DNA from: Stakelama marina
GTDB taxonomy: Bacteria; Pseudomonadota; Alphaproteobacteria; Sphingomonadales; Sphingomonadaceae
NCBI RefSeq assembly: GCF_018122655.1
Contig: NZ_JAGRQC010000003.1
Coordinates: 372,001 to 436,000, forward strand
DNA: 64,000 nt
Direction: 5' to 3'
Shown here piece by piece: positions 1-8,328 of this stretch (position 1 is the first letter of the stretch; each line of letters opens with the position of its first letter). The translations under genes and the position numbers were made by a program. Under the pieces are notes generated by a model. It was not told the DNA's origin and did no database searches. It saw only the letters and a list, made by a program, of their open reading frames with translations.

Positions 1-177
1 TATACCAAGGCGCAAAGCGACATCACCGCGCAGCAGGACAAGGCGAGCGCCGACGCCGATGCGATGCGCACGCGCCTGACCCAGCAATTCGCGAGCATGG
101 ACGCCAAGGTGGCGGCGTATAAATCGACCCAGACCTTCCTGACGCAGCAGATCGCCGCCTGGAATTCGAAGGGCTGA
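1..177 (+). CDS. fliD: Flagellar hook-associated protein 2 (filament cap), C-terminal end only
   Basis: This is the last 58 codons of a frame already open at the left edge; the rest lies outside the window. The tail is helical and Gln/Ala-rich, with a segment MDAKVAAYKSTQTFLTQQIA that matches the conserved C-terminal coiled coil of FliD cap proteins (short residues, then a final Gln-Gln-Ile-Ala-Ala-Trp). FliD caps the growing flagellar filament and guides flagellin folding outside the cell. The gene immediately downstream is its usual partner fliS, 7 bases after the stop, which supports the call. It ends at a TGA at 175-177. Confidence 0.7.
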   Translation, partial: YTKAQSDITAQQDKASADADAMRTRLTQQFASMDAKVAAYKSTQTFLTQQIAAWNSKG

Positions 178-184
178 TCGCGTG

Positions 185-583
185 ATGCCGCGATACGCAA
201 CCGTATTTTCCGGCGATCCCGCCGCGACCTATCGCTCTGTCGATCTCGCGTCGCGCACCGGCGGAGCCAATCCGCAACAGCTTGTCGGACTGCTGTATGA
301 AGAAGCGGTCGCGGCACTGCGCAGCGTTGCCTGGGCGGTCGAAAACCGCGACTACAAGTTGAAGGGCGAACGCGTCACACGCGCCACCGCGATCCTGTTC
401 GCGCTTGAATCGGGCCTCGATTTCGACCGCGGCGGCGATGTCTCGCACACGCTTGCGCGCTTCTATCGCGGCATTCGCGAAGCGGTGGTGGAGGCGAGCA
501 TCGGAAGCGATCCCGCGCCCTTCCTCGCCGCTGCCGACAGCCTGACCGAAATCGCCGAAGCCTGGTCGTCGGTCGCCAAATAG
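185..583 (+). CDS. fliS: Flagellar export chaperone FliS
   Basis: A 132-residue helical protein of the usual FliS length. FliS binds the C-terminus of unpolymerised flagellin in the cytoplasm and stops premature assembly. The N-terminus has the family's Tyr-rich opening and the stretch NPQQLVGLLYEEAVAALRSV, which corresponds to the FliS motif in which helix one carries 'LI.MLYDGAL..L'. It sits directly behind fliD, as in most flagellated bacteria. Start choice: a GTG at 182 is adjacent to the ATG at 185; I took the ATG, with GAAGGG about 11 bases upstream. The two choices differ by one residue. Confidence 0.75.
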   Translation: MPRYATVFSGDPAATYRSVDLASRTGGANPQQLVGLLYEEAVAALRSVAWAVENRDYKLKGERVTRATAILFALESGLDFDRGGDVSHTLARFYRGIREAVVEASIGSDPAPFLAAADSLTEIAEAWSSVAK

Positions 584-632
584 TCGTGTTGGCGGTGGCG
601 CTTGCGGTGCCATTGCGCTAGCGCTCTCGGCC

Positions 633-1178
633 ATGAAGCAACCGCATATCGTCGCCATCGGCGGGACGCTGCGCCCGCAATCGGCCACCGGCAACATGCT
701 GGAAGCCGCTCTCGCCGTCGCCGCCGAAAAGGGCGCGCGCACGACGCTTATGACCGGCGACGCCATCGCCTTTCCCAATTTCGAACCCGAAGACGCGCTC
801 TCCAACGACCAGATCCGGCATTTTCTTGACGTGCTGCGCAGCGCCGACGGGCTCATCATCGGATCGCCCGGCTATCACGGGTCGTTGTCGGGGCTGGTCA
901 AGAACGCGCTCGACCATGTCGAACTGATGCGGCGCGACGACCGCGTCTATTTCGACGGCATGCCGGTCGGGCTGATCGCGACGGCGGGCGGCTGGCAGGC
1001 GGCGGTATCGACGTTGCAGGCGTTGCGCACCATCGTCCATGCGCTGCGCGGCTGGCCGACGCCGATCGGGATCGCCGCCAACACCGGGCAACCGGGCGAT
1101 GCGATCGCCGCCTGTGACAGCCAGCTGCGGCTGATGGTCGGTCAGATCCTGTACTTTCTCGACCGCGCACGGGCATAG
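633..1178 (+). CDS. NAD(P)H-dependent FMN reductase-family flavoprotein
   Basis: A 181-residue flavodoxin-fold protein. The N-terminus has a beta strand followed by GGTLRPQSATG, the phosphate-binding loop of the FMN_red family (usually GSLR..S), and the middle has GSPGYHGSLSGLVKNALDH, the second family signature that contacts the flavin ring (usually P.Y..S.PG.LKN.LD). Members reduce free FMN, azo compounds, quinones or chromate with NAD(P)H, and the substrate cannot be read from the sequence. The gene is 49 bases after fliS, so co-transcription is possible, but there is no known functional link to flagella. Confidence 0.8.
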   Translation: MKQPHIVAIGGTLRPQSATGNMLEAALAVAAEKGARTTLMTGDAIAFPNFEPEDALSNDQIRHFLDVLRSADGLIIGSPGYHGSLSGLVKNALDHVELMRRDDRVYFDGMPVGLIATAGGWQAAVSTLQALRTIVHALRGWPTPIGIAANTGQPGDAIAACDSQLRLMVGQILYFLDRARA

Positions 1179-1234
1179 TTCGCCAGCGCGCTTAACCGTT
1201 TTGTGACGGCTTTGGCTTAGGGTCTCGTCCCGTC

Positions 1235-1849
1235 ATGCAAGGGGATAGAGAACAGGGCCGTGCCGGGGATGCGCCGCGTCGCAAGCGCGGCGTGCGCAAT
1301 ATCCTGATCGTCGATGACAGCCGCACCGACCTTAACGGCATGGGGCAGCGCCTCGGCGACCGGGGGTATCTGCCGGTATTGTGCGACAATGGCGCGCAGG
1401 CGCTCGACCTGATCGCCGGGCGCGGGTTCGACCTCGTGCTGCTTGATCTGATGATGCCGGGCCTGTCGGGTATCCAGGTGCTTCGCGAGTTGCGGTCGGC
1501 GCGCGAAACCACTGATCTGCCGGTCATTATCGTTAGCGGTCGCGACGATCCGAACGGCCCGGTGGAAGCGTTGAGGGCAGGGGCGGACGACTATCTGGTC
1601 AAGCCGCTGGCGCTTGAGGTGCTGGTCGCGCGGATCGAGCGCGCGCTCGATTTCACCGGACGCCTCAACGACCTCAAACGGTTTACCGCAACCCTCGACG
1701 CGCGGGTGGCGGCGCGTGCGATCGAACTGGGCGAGGCGCGCGACGAACTCGCCGCCGCGATTGCCGACCGCAAACGGCTTGCGCGGTCGCTGCGCCAGCT
1801 CAATGCGGAGGTCGAACGGCTCAGCCTCGGAACCAGTGCCGCCGGATGA
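1235..1849 (+). CDS. Response regulator with a receiver domain and C-terminal coiled coil
   Basis: 204 residues. A short basic leader (1-21) is followed by a receiver domain (about 22-140) with the acidic pair IVDDS, phospho-acceptor Asp71 in LLDLMMPG, and the invariant Lys123 in YLVKP. After it comes a charged heptad-like helix (about 145-200) with no recognisable output domain. Such stand-alone receivers with a coiled coil are often the N-terminal part of histidine kinase or diguanylate cyclase architectures, but here the frame stops normally. No cognate kinase is adjacent. The 3' end overlaps the 3' end of the convergent transporter gene by 29 bases. A GTG at 1292 is an alternative start that would remove the basic leader. 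Confidence 0.8.
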   Translation: MQGDREQGRAGDAPRRKRGVRNILIVDDSRTDLNGMGQRLGDRGYLPVLCDNGAQALDLIAGRGFDLVLLDLMMPGLSGIQVLRELRSARETTDLPVIIVSGRDDPNGPVEALRAGADDYLVKPLALEVLVARIERALDFTGRLNDLKRFTATLDARVAARAIELGEARDELAAAIADRKRLARSLRQLNAEVERLSLGTSAAG

Positions 1850-2777
1850 AATAGGCGCTGATCGCCAGCGCCAGCGCGGCGCACACGATAACCACGCCAT
1901 CGAACGCCCATGGCTGATGCGCATAGGGAATGCCCGCGACATTCATGCCCAACAGGCCGGTGATGAAGGTCAGCGGCAGGAACACCAGCGCAACCACCGC
2001 GATTAGCAGCGAGCGCTGATCGAGCTGTTCGGCGCGCAGGTCGGTCAGCGTTTCGTGGATCAGCGCAGACCGTTCGCGGATGCTTTCCAGTTCCTCGGCC
2101 ATCCGTGCGGCGCGGTCGGCGGCTGCCGACAGGTGTAGCCGGTCGTCGTCGCGCAGCCAGTCGACATCGAGCGTGGCCAGCTTTTCCAATGCGCCGCGTT
2201 GCGGGTTGAGGAAGCGGCGATAGCCGATTGCCTGGACGCGGACATGATTGACCCGCCGGCGCAGTTCGAACACGCGGTCGGCGTCGATCCGTTCCTCGGC
2301 GTCGTCGAGCGAATCGCCGAGATCGGCGACGACGGGATCGAGCTCCTCGGTGATCGCCGCGGCGAAGGCGGCGATCAGGTCTCCGGGGTCGCGGATTTTG
2401 CCCTCGCCGATCCGCGCACGCACGGCATCGACGCCGTTCACCTGTTTGCGCGTCACCGAAAAGACAGCGCCTTCATGCGCATAGATGCGGATCGAGGCGA
2501 GCAGGTCCGACGGTTCCATCCGGTCGCTCGTCAGCCCGCGCATGTTGATGAACACGCCGCCACCCGGTGCCGCGTCGCAGCGCGGGCGCGTTTCGGCGGC
2601 GGTCAGCATGTCGGCGATGTTGTAGGACAGCCCGCCCTTGTCGTGCAGCCAGTCGGCGGCTTCGTCATCGGCCGAGGGAAGGTGGACCCAAATCAGCTCG
2701 CCCTGTGCCGAGACGGCCTGGTCGATATTGATCGGCTGCGCATGGCCGTCGCGGACGGCAAAGGCGAAACCGGTCAT
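1821..2777 (-). CDS. zntB: CorA/ZntB-family metal ion transporter
   Basis: 318 residues with the family plan: a long soluble N-terminal domain (1-250) and two C-terminal transmembrane helices (about 257-277 and 287-309). The pore signature at the end of the first helix is GMNVAG, a variant of the Gly-Met-Asn motif of the CorA superfamily and closer to the GMNVGG form of ZntB zinc transporters than to magnesium CorA. It moves divalent cations across the inner membrane as a pentamer. The start overlaps the stop of the upstream siroheme gene by 4 bases (ATGA), so it is the last gene of the leftward argH operon. The choice between zinc and magnesium is not certain. Confidence 0.75.
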   Translation of the reverse strand: MTGFAFAVRDGHAQPINIDQAVSAQGELIWVHLPSADDEAADWLHDKGGLSYNIADMLTAAETRPRCDAAPGGGVFINMRGLTSDRMEPSDLLASIRIYAHEGAVFSVTRKQVNGVDAVRARIGEGKIRDPGDLIAAFAAAITEELDPVVADLGDSLDDAEERIDADRVFELRRRVNHVRVQAIGYRRFLNPQRGALEKLATLDVDWLRDDDRLHLSAAADRAARMAEELESIRERSALIHETLTDLRAEQLDQRSLLIAVVALVFLPLTFITGLLGMNVAGIPYAHQPWAFDGVVIVCAALALAISAYFIRRHWFRG

Positions 2778-3553
2778 GCCGCGTACCCGACGATCACCGA
2801 CAATCCCGGTCCGGGTGAAGCCGGCACGTCGTTGGTCGCAATCCGTTCGGCATCGGCGCGTGCGCGGTCGAGGATCGCCAGCGGCGCTTCGGGGGCGTGA
2901 AAGACGCGGTCGGCTTGCGCCAGCCAGCGTGCTTCGCGCAGCGTCAGTTCGTCGGGATCGTCGGATCGCAGCATGATCCTCACCAGCCTGTCTTTTGCAC
3001 CATCGTCATCGCCGTCCAACCAACGGGCAACCGAATCGGCTCCGTGCGCCGCCAGCGGGTCGAGGATGCCGCCGCTGGCAAGCGCAGCTCCGATCGCGCG
3101 CCGGCGGTCGCCGGATTCGGGCCAGCGCGTGCGTATCCGGTCCCGCGCCGATTTCAGCGTCAGCGCAAGCTCGCCCAGTCCTGCGGGCAGGATCGCCTCG
3201 AGCCGCTGACGAAGCGCTGCCGCCAGCCCCGCCGAAACCCCGCCGGTGGAAATCGCAACCAGCACCGGATCGCGGTCGACGATGGCGGGAAGCGTGAAGT
3301 CGCATAACGCCGGGCGATCGACGGCGTTGACCAGAATTCCGCGCAGGCGGAGCCGCTCGATCGCCGCCTGCGCCTCTTGGTCGTCCTCGACCGCGACGAT
3401 GGCGAGTGCCGCGGTCGCGCGTTCGTCGTTGGTAACGGCGGCACCGGCGCGTTCGAGAAGGCGGCGCTTGGCATCGGCGGGCGGACCTTCGCCCAAGAGG
3501 ATCACCGGCCGTCCCGCCAGATTCAGCAGCACGGGCAGGCCGGTCATCGTCAT
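2774..3553 (-). CDS. Siroheme synthase N-terminal part: precorrin-2 dehydrogenase/ferrochelatase
   Basis: 259 residues. Residues 1-150 match the CysG-N/Met8p domain, which oxidises precorrin-2 with NAD and inserts iron to make siroheme for sulfite and nitrite reductases. Recognisable are NAVDRP, with the catalytic Asp, then LPAIVDRDPVLVAISTGG and the helix LRQRLEAILP. The nucleotide loop is GEGPPADAK where the family has GGG.VA..K, so cofactor binding may be modified. From about residue 195, the segment DELTLREARWLAQADRVFH looks like the beginning of the uroporphyrinogen-III methyltransferase domain, but the protein ends about 60 residues later without the rest of that domain. It overlaps lysA by one base (TGATG). 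Confidence 0.75.
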   Translation of the reverse strand: MTMTGLPVLLNLAGRPVILLGEGPPADAKRRLLERAGAAVTNDERATAALAIVAVEDDQEAQAAIERLRLRGILVNAVDRPALCDFTLPAIVDRDPVLVAISTGGVSAGLAAALRQRLEAILPAGLGELALTLKSARDRIRTRWPESGDRRRAIGAALASGGILDPLAAHGADSVARWLDGDDDGAKDRLVRIMLRSDDPDELTLREARWLAQADRVFHAPEAPLAILDRARADAERIATNDVPASPGPGLSVIVGYAA

Positions 3554-4809
3554 CAGAGCCAGTCCGGCACGCGTTCGGCGGCCATGATCGTCTCCGGCTG
3601 GATACGGTCGGCGACGACGGCGTAGCGATCGCCATCGACCAGAACCTCCGGCACCAGAGCGCGGCTGTTATAGGTGCTCGCCATCGTCGCGCCATATGCG
3701 CCGGCGGTGCGGAAAATGCCCAGATCGCAGGGCTCGACCGCGTCGATCTCGCGCCCCATGGCGAAGGTGTCGCCTGTTTCGCAGACCGGTCCGGCGATAT
3801 TCGCGGTCATCCGCCGGCCGTTGGGCGCTACCGCTTCGAACGCGTGATAGGCGTCATAGAGCGCGGGGCGGGCAAGGTCGTTCATCGCCGCATCGACGAT
3901 GACATAGGGGTGGAGGACGCCGGGTTTCACCCACAGGACCTGCGTCAGCAGCACGCCCGCATTGCCCGCGATCACGCGGCCGGGCTCGAACATCAGCTCG
4001 ACATTCCAGCCTCTGGTGACGCGCGCCGCCATCGCACCGAATTCGGCCGGGCTGGGCATCACGTCGCCCGGGCGATAGGGCACGCCCAGCCCGCCGCCCA
4101 GATCGACATGGGTGATGTCGTGCCCGTCGCCGCGCAGCTCGGCGATCAGTTCGCCGACGCGCGTATAGGCGGCCTCGAGCGGCGCGAGATCGCCGAGCTG
4201 GCTGCCGATATGGATCGCCACGCCGCGCAGCTTCATCCCCGGCTGGGTGGCGAGCCGACCGAACATCGCGCGCGCTTCGCTGATCGGAACGCCGAACTTG
4301 TTTTCGGCGCGGCCGGTCGAGATCTTGGCGTGCGTGCCCGCATCGACATCGGGATTGACGCGCAGCACCGCCGGGGCGGTGATTCCGCGCGCAGCGGCGA
4401 GCGTGGCGAGCGCCATGCCTTCGGGTTCATGTTCAAGGTTGAACTGTCCGATACCGGCATCGAGCGCGCGTTCCAGTTCCTGCCGCGATTTGCCGACGCC
4501 CGAAAAGACGATGCCTTCCGCCGGCACGCCCGCTGCCAGCGCGCGGGCCATTTCGCCGCCGGAAACGACATCGGCGCCGTACCCGGCATCGGCGAGGACG
4601 CGCAGCACCGCGAGGTTGGGGTTGGCCTTGATCGCAAAGGCCAGGTGCAGGCGTTCGATACCCGACAGACCTTCGCGAAATACGCGCGCATGGCGCTCCA
4701 GCGTTGCGCGGCTATAGACATAGGCCGGCGTTCCGACCTCCGCGGCAATGCGCGCCAGCGGGACGTCTTCGGCATAAAGCTGCCCGTCGCGCAGGGTAAA
4801 ATGATCCAT
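3553..4809 (-). CDS. lysA: Diaminopimelate decarboxylase
   Basis: 418 residues, normal for LysA, a PLP enzyme that turns meso-diaminopimelate into L-lysine in the cytoplasm. The PLP lysine is Lys61 in AFAIKANPN. The phosphate loop GGGLGVPY and EPGRVIAGNAGVLL follow, with the C-terminal substrate motif CETGDTFA. The start at 4809 gives the family N-terminus MDHFTLRDG; an open frame continues upstream to 5013, but it runs through the lipoprotein gene and is not credible. The stop and the next start share one base, so translation is coupled. The upstream small lipoprotein is the usual neighbour of lysA. Confidence 0.95.
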   Translation of the reverse strand: MDHFTLRDGQLYAEDVPLARIAAEVGTPAYVYSRATLERHARVFREGLSGIERLHLAFAIKANPNLAVLRVLADAGYGADVVSGGEMARALAAGVPAEGIVFSGVGKSRQELERALDAGIGQFNLEHEPEGMALATLAAARGITAPAVLRVNPDVDAGTHAKISTGRAENKFGVPISEARAMFGRLATQPGMKLRGVAIHIGSQLGDLAPLEAAYTRVGELIAELRGDGHDITHVDLGGGLGVPYRPGDVMPSPAEFGAMAARVTRGWNVELMFEPGRVIAGNAGVLLTQVLWVKPGVLHPYVIVDAAMNDLARPALYDAYHAFEAVAPNGRRMTANIAGPVCETGDTFAMGREIDAVEPCDLGIFRTAGAYGATMASTYNSRALVPEVLVDGDRYAVVADRIQPETIMAAERVPDWL

Positions 4810-4820
4810 CGGATGGTCCC

Positions 4821-5057
4821 TTAATTGGGAGGAAGGTCGAAGGGGTCGGGCTTGCGCTCCTTCGATTCCTTGAGCAGTTCGTCGCTGCGCTCGGGGCGTG
4901 CCTGCGCGTCGGGCGTCAGCAATTGGTCGGCGGTGGGCTTGTCGGCGGCGCCATAGGGTTTGGGCGGCAACGATGCCTGTTTGGGCGGTTCCAGCTCGTT
5001 CTTGGCACCGCACGCGGCGAGCAGCGCAAGCGGGATGATCGCAAGAAGCGCTTTCAT
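4821..5057 (-). CDS. lptM: Small lipoprotein of the LptM (YifL) type
   Basis: 78 residues. A short hydrophobic signal ends in the lipobox LLAACG, predicting lipidation at Cys16; the remainder is a low-complexity, proline- and lysine-rich hydrophilic tail. A tiny lipoprotein just before lysA is a conserved arrangement in proteobacteria. The Escherichia coli member LptM assists disulfide maturation of the LPS translocon protein LptD in the outer membrane; that role here is inferred from position and size, because the tail shows little sequence conservation. The start overlaps the argH stop by 4 bases, and lysA begins 11 bases after its stop. Confidence 0.7.
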   Translation of the reverse strand: MKALLAIIPLALLAACGAKNELEPPKQASLPPKPYGAADKPTADQLLTPDAQARPERSDELLKESKERKPDPFDLPPN

Positions 5058-6448
5058 CGGTGCGGCTCCTGGTTCTTTCGTGCTTCGGCGATTGCGGCGC
5101 GAACGCGTTCGGGCGCGGTCCCGCCGAAGCTCATGCGGCTCGCGACCGAGGCGTCCACGCTCAACACCTCGAACACGCGTTCGTCGATCCGCGTATCGAC
5201 CGATTTCAGCTGATCGAGCGTCAGTCGATCGAGCGTTACGCCCTCCTGCTCGGCAAGCGCAACGACGCGCCCGGTGACATGATGCGCCTCGCGGAAGGGA
5301 AGGCCCGCTTCGCGTACCAGCCAGTCGGCAAGATCGGTGGCGGTGGCGAACCCGCTTTCGGCGAGCGCGCGCATCCGGTCGGTGCGAAAGCTCGCGCTTT
5401 CGACCATGCCGGTCATCGCGGCGATCGCGAGCCCGATCAGGTCATGCGCCTCGAACACCGGCGGCTTGTCGTCCTGCATGTCCTTCGAATAGGCGAGCGG
5501 CAGCCCCTTCATCGTCATCATCAGCGACGTCATGCACCCGGCGATGCGCCCGGCATGGCCGCGCACCAGCTCCGCCGCATCGGGGTTGCGCTTCTGCGGC
5601 ATGATCGAGCTGCCCGTCGACCATTGGTCGCTGAGCGCGACAAAGCCGAAGGGCTGCGACGCCCAGATGACGAATTCCTCGGCAAGTCGCGACAGGTGGA
5701 GCGCACACTGCGTCGCGGCGGTCAGATATTCGAGCGCGAAATCGCGGTCGGACACCGAATCGAGCGAGTTGCGCGTCGGCTCGTCGAAACCGAGCGCCTG
5801 CGCCGTCGCCTCCCGGTCGATCGGAAAGCCCGTGCCCGCCAGCGCGGCGGCGCCCAGCGGGCACCAGTTGAGGCGTGCACGCGCGTCGGCAAAGCGGCCG
5901 CGGTCGCGCGCGATCATTTCGTAATAGGCCATCAGATGATGGCCCAGCGTCACCGGCTGCGCCGATTGCAGATGGGTAAAGCCCGGCATGACGCTGTCGG
6001 CATGGTCGTGCGCCCGGTCGAGCAGCGCCTTCTGGAGCGCGGCGAGCCCGGCATCGACCTCGTCGATCGCGTCGCGGACCCACAGCTTGAAATCGGTCGC
6101 CACCTGATCGTTGCGCGAGCGTGCGGTGTGCAGCCGTCCGGCGACCGCACCGATCTTTTCGGCGAGCGCATTCTCGGTGACCATATGGATGTCTTCGAGC
6201 GCCAGATTTTCCGGAACGCCATCGCGCGCATAGTCGGCGGCAACTGCATCCAGTCCGGCGTCGATCGTCCGTGCATCCTCGGCGGAGACGATCCCTTGCG
6301 CCGCGAGCATCGCGACATGCGCCTTCGACCCCGCAATGTCCTGTTGCCAGAGTCGCTTGTCGAACGGGATCGAGGCATTTATCTCGCGCATGACGGCAGA
6401 CGGGCCTTCGGCGAAGCGCCCGCCCCACATGGCATTGGATCCTGACAT
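5054..6448 (-). CDS. argH: Argininosuccinate lyase
   Basis: 464 residues. It splits argininosuccinate into arginine and fumarate. The opening [11 protein letters not shown] and the fumarase/aspartase superfamily signature [12 protein letters not shown] are both present, and the catalytic loop Ser lies in that signature. I place the start at 6448 ([10 protein letters not shown]); the second Met at 6430 is an alternative. An open frame continues to 6841, but it runs through the oppositely oriented thioredoxin gene and is rejected. It is the first gene of the leftward run argH, lptM, lysA, cysG-like, zntB. The start codon overlaps the start codon of the divergent gene, so no separate intergenic promoter region exists. 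Confidence 0.95.
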   Translation of the reverse strand: MSGSNAMWGGRFAEGPSAVMREINASIPFDKRLWQQDIAGSKAHVAMLAAQGIVSAEDARTIDAGLDAVAADYARDGVPENLALEDIHMVTENALAEKIGAVAGRLHTARSRNDQVATDFKLWVRDAIDEVDAGLAALQKALLDRAHDHADSVMPGFTHLQSAQPVTLGHHLMAYYEMIARDRGRFADARARLNWCPLGAAALAGTGFPIDREATAQALGFDEPTRNSLDSVSDRDFALEYLTAATQCALHLSRLAEEFVIWASQPFGFVALSDQWSTGSSIMPQKRNPDAAELVRGHAGRIAGCMTSLMMTMKGLPLAYSKDMQDDKPPVFEAHDLIGLAIAAMTGMVESASFRTDRMRALAESGFATATDLADWLVREAGLPFREAHHVTGRVVALAEQEGVTLDRLTLDQLKSVDTRIDERVFEVLSVDASVASRMSFGGTAPERVRAAIAEARKNQEPHR

Positions 6449-7025
6449 GCGCTCCGGAATCGCGTTTCTCCTTGTCGCCCTCGTGGCAATCGCTGGCTGC
6501 GATAAGCAATCGCCCGGGCCGGAGCAAGCAAACGTCGCGACTTCGCCGGCAAACGAAACTTCGTCCGATGCGCAGGCGCAGGCGGGTGAAATCGATCGCA
6601 GCCATGCCGGCGAAGCGCCGCCCGATGCTCCGTTCACCGCGCCCGACGGCAAGCAGGTTTCGATCGCCGATTTCAAGGGCAAGCCGGTGCTCGTCAATCT
6701 GTGGGCGACGTGGTGCGCGCCGTGCATCGCGGAGATGCCGACGCTCGATGCGCTCGCGACCGATATGAAGGGCAAGCTGACCGTGCTGCCCGTCAGCCAG
6801 GATCTCGACGGCGCCGACCGCGTCGATCCGTGGTTCGCCAAGGCCGATTATGCGACGCTGAAGCCCTATCTCGACCCCAATCTGTCGCTGAGCGCGGCCT
6901 ATGCCGCCAATCTGCCGACGACGATCCTCTACGACGCCCAAGGCAAGGAAGTCTGGCGCGTGACGGGCAAGTTCGACTGGGCCTCGCAACAGGCGCACGA
7001 CCTGATCGCCGAAGCGAAGAACTGA
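6447..7025 (+). CDS. TlpA-like thioredoxin-fold lipoprotein
   Basis: 192 residues. The N-terminus is a lipoprotein signal, [17 protein letters not shown], with lipobox IAGC, so the protein should be anchored on the periplasmic side. After a Ser/Ala/Gln-rich linker, a thioredoxin fold starts at about residue 62 with [17 protein letters not shown]; the redox pair is the CAPC within it. A cis-proline follows in [11 protein letters not shown]. This is the TlpA/ResA group that reduces cytochrome c apoproteins or copper-chaperone cysteines in the periplasm; the partner is not evident here. The start at 6447 is chosen because the signal sequence begins there; ATG 6429 is possible. Confidence 0.85.
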   Translation: MRSGIAFLLVALVAIAGCDKQSPGPEQANVATSPANETSSDAQAQAGEIDRSHAGEAPPDAPFTAPDGKQVSIADFKGKPVLVNLWATWCAPCIAEMPTLDALATDMKGKLTVLPVSQDLDGADRVDPWFAKADYATLKPYLDPNLSLSAAYAANLPTTILYDAQGKEVWRVTGKFDWASQQAHDLIAEAKN

Positions 7026-7039
7026 TCTGGCGGAAAGGC

Positions 7040-7113
7040 TGGATGCCCCGCGTGGATTCGAACCACGATTGACGGAGTCAGAGTCCGTAGTCTTGCCATT
7101 AGACGACGGGGCA
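7040..7113 (-). tRNA. tRNA-Gln (anticodon CTG)
   Basis: Reading leftward from 7113, a 7-bp acceptor stem (TGCCCCG with CGGGGCA), a 4-bp D stem, an anticodon arm ACGGA-CTCTGAC-TCCGT and a T arm CGTGG-TTCGAAT-CCACG all pair fully. The loop puts CTG at positions 34-36, reading CAG (Gln). The 3' CCA is encoded (7042-7040). Position 1 is U pairing with A72, as is common for tRNA-Gln. The discriminator base is U, which is unusual for this isoacceptor. Confidence 0.95.
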
Positions 7114-7124
7114 AAGAGGCGGCG

Positions 7125-7153
7125 CAGATAACCTTCGGGTTTCGGCCGGTCAA
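7125..7153 (-). promoter_or_regulatory. Sigma-70-type promoter of tRNA-Gln
   Basis: On the minus strand, TTGACC (7153-7148) and TATCTG (7130-7125) are separated by exactly 17 bases. This places initiation near 7118, about five bases before the mature 5' end at 7113. Spacing and hexamers fit a vegetative promoter. This is a sequence match only. Confidence 0.55.
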
Positions 7154-7272
7154 GGGGGTAATCGGGCGGGTCGCTGTGGCGCATCCGCTCTCGCTTGCCG
7201 TGGTTCACTGCCTGCGCTAGGTTCGCGCCCAAGCACCGAGCGGCCATTTCGGCCGTGACGGATAGAACATAA

Positions 7273-8328
7273 GTGAGTGACGGCATGGGGGATCATCCCG
7301 CGCAGGTGCCGTACCGGCGGTCCAAACGGCCCGCCAGATCGGCACCATCATCTCCACCGCGAGGGCGGTGGCCGTCGGCGCGCCATTTCGCGGCGCTCGA
7401 CCTTGGTACCAATAATTGTCGCCTGCTGATCGCCCGGCCGCAGGGCGCGGGCTTTACCGTCGTCGACGCCTTTTCGCGCATCGTCCGGCTGGGCGAGGGG
7501 CTGGCGTCGAGCGGCCGACTGAGCGACGAGGCGATCGAACGCACCATCGCAGCACTTCGCATCTGCGCCGACAAGCTGCGCCGCCGCAACGTCACGCTGG
7601 CGCGCTCGGTCGCGACCGAGGCATGCCGCCGCGCGAGCAATGGCAGCGCCTTCATCCAGCGCGTCTACCGCGAAACCGGGATCGCGCTCGACATCATCAC
7701 TGCCGAGGAAGAGGCGCGGCTCGCCGTGCTCGGGTGCCACGCGCTGCTCGAACCCGGCGACGGACCGGCGCTGGTGTTCGACATCGGCGGCGGATCGACC
7801 GAACTCGTACTGATCGACGCCGGCAAGCCGGTGCCGGAGGTGCTCGACTGGCACAGCGCGCCCTGGGGCGTGGTGTCGTTGACCGAGCATAGCCGCGGGT
7901 TCGACACCGCCGACGGATCGGCGGAACATTATGGCCGGATGCGCGCGCTGGTCGCCAAAAGCATGGCGCCGTTCGCGCGGCGACTTCCCAATCGTGCCGA
8001 CGGGCTTCGCCTGCTCGGTACCAGCGGAACGGTGACGACGCTGGCAAGCGTGCATCTCGGGCTCGACAGCTATGATCGTTCGCGGATCGACGGCCTGATC
8101 GTGCGCGCCGATGCGATGCGCAAGGTCAGCTCGGAACTTGCCGACATGGATATGGCGCGGCGCTCGCAGGTGCCGTGCGTCGGGGCGGAGCGCGCCGATC
8201 TGGTCGTTGCCGGATGCGCGATCCTGGAAACGATTCTCGACCTCTGGCCTGCCGAACGCATCGGCATCGCCGATCGCGGCATCCGCGAGGGGATTTTACG
8301 GCGTCTGATGGATGGGAGCGCGCGATGA
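7273..8328 (+). CDS. Exopolyphosphatase / guanosine pentaphosphatase family (Ppx/GppA)
   Basis: 351 residues. After a basic, low-complexity leader of about 37 residues comes the actin-like ATPase fold: the phosphate-1 loop FAALDLGTNNCRLLI and the phosphate-2 loop LVFDIGGGSTELVLID are both typical of Ppx/GppA. The protein has only the two N-terminal ASKHA domains; the C-terminal HD-like domain of longer Ppx proteins is absent, as in other short alphaproteobacterial forms. It hydrolyses polyphosphate or pppGpp. The start is GTG 7273; ATG 7285 is an alternative. Its stop overlaps the rlmE start by 4 bases, a conserved pairing in sphingomonads as far as I know. Confidence 0.85.
   Translation: MSDGMGDHPAQVPYRRSKRPARSAPSSPPRGRWPSARHFAALDLGTNNCRLLIARPQGAGFTVVDAFSRIVRLGEGLASSGRLSDEAIERTIAALRICADKLRRRNVTLARSVATEACRRASNGSAFIQRVYRETGIALDIITAEEEARLAVLGCHALLEPGDGPALVFDIGGGSTELVLIDAGKPVPEVLDWHSAPWGVVSLTEHSRGFDTADGSAEHYGRMRALVAKSMAPFARRLPNRADGLRLLGTSGTVTTLASVHLGLDSYDRSRIDGLIVRADAMRKVSSELADMDMARRSQVPCVGAERADLVVAGCAILETILDLWPAERIGIADRGIREGILRRLMDGSAR

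Noticed and set aside
4810..5013. N-terminal extension of lysA.
   Set aside because: It overlaps the lipoprotein gene almost completely and has no similarity to LysA; the family start is at 4809.
6449..6841. N-terminal extension of argH.
   Set aside because: It runs through the TlpA-like gene on the other strand; the MWGGRF start region fixes the real start.
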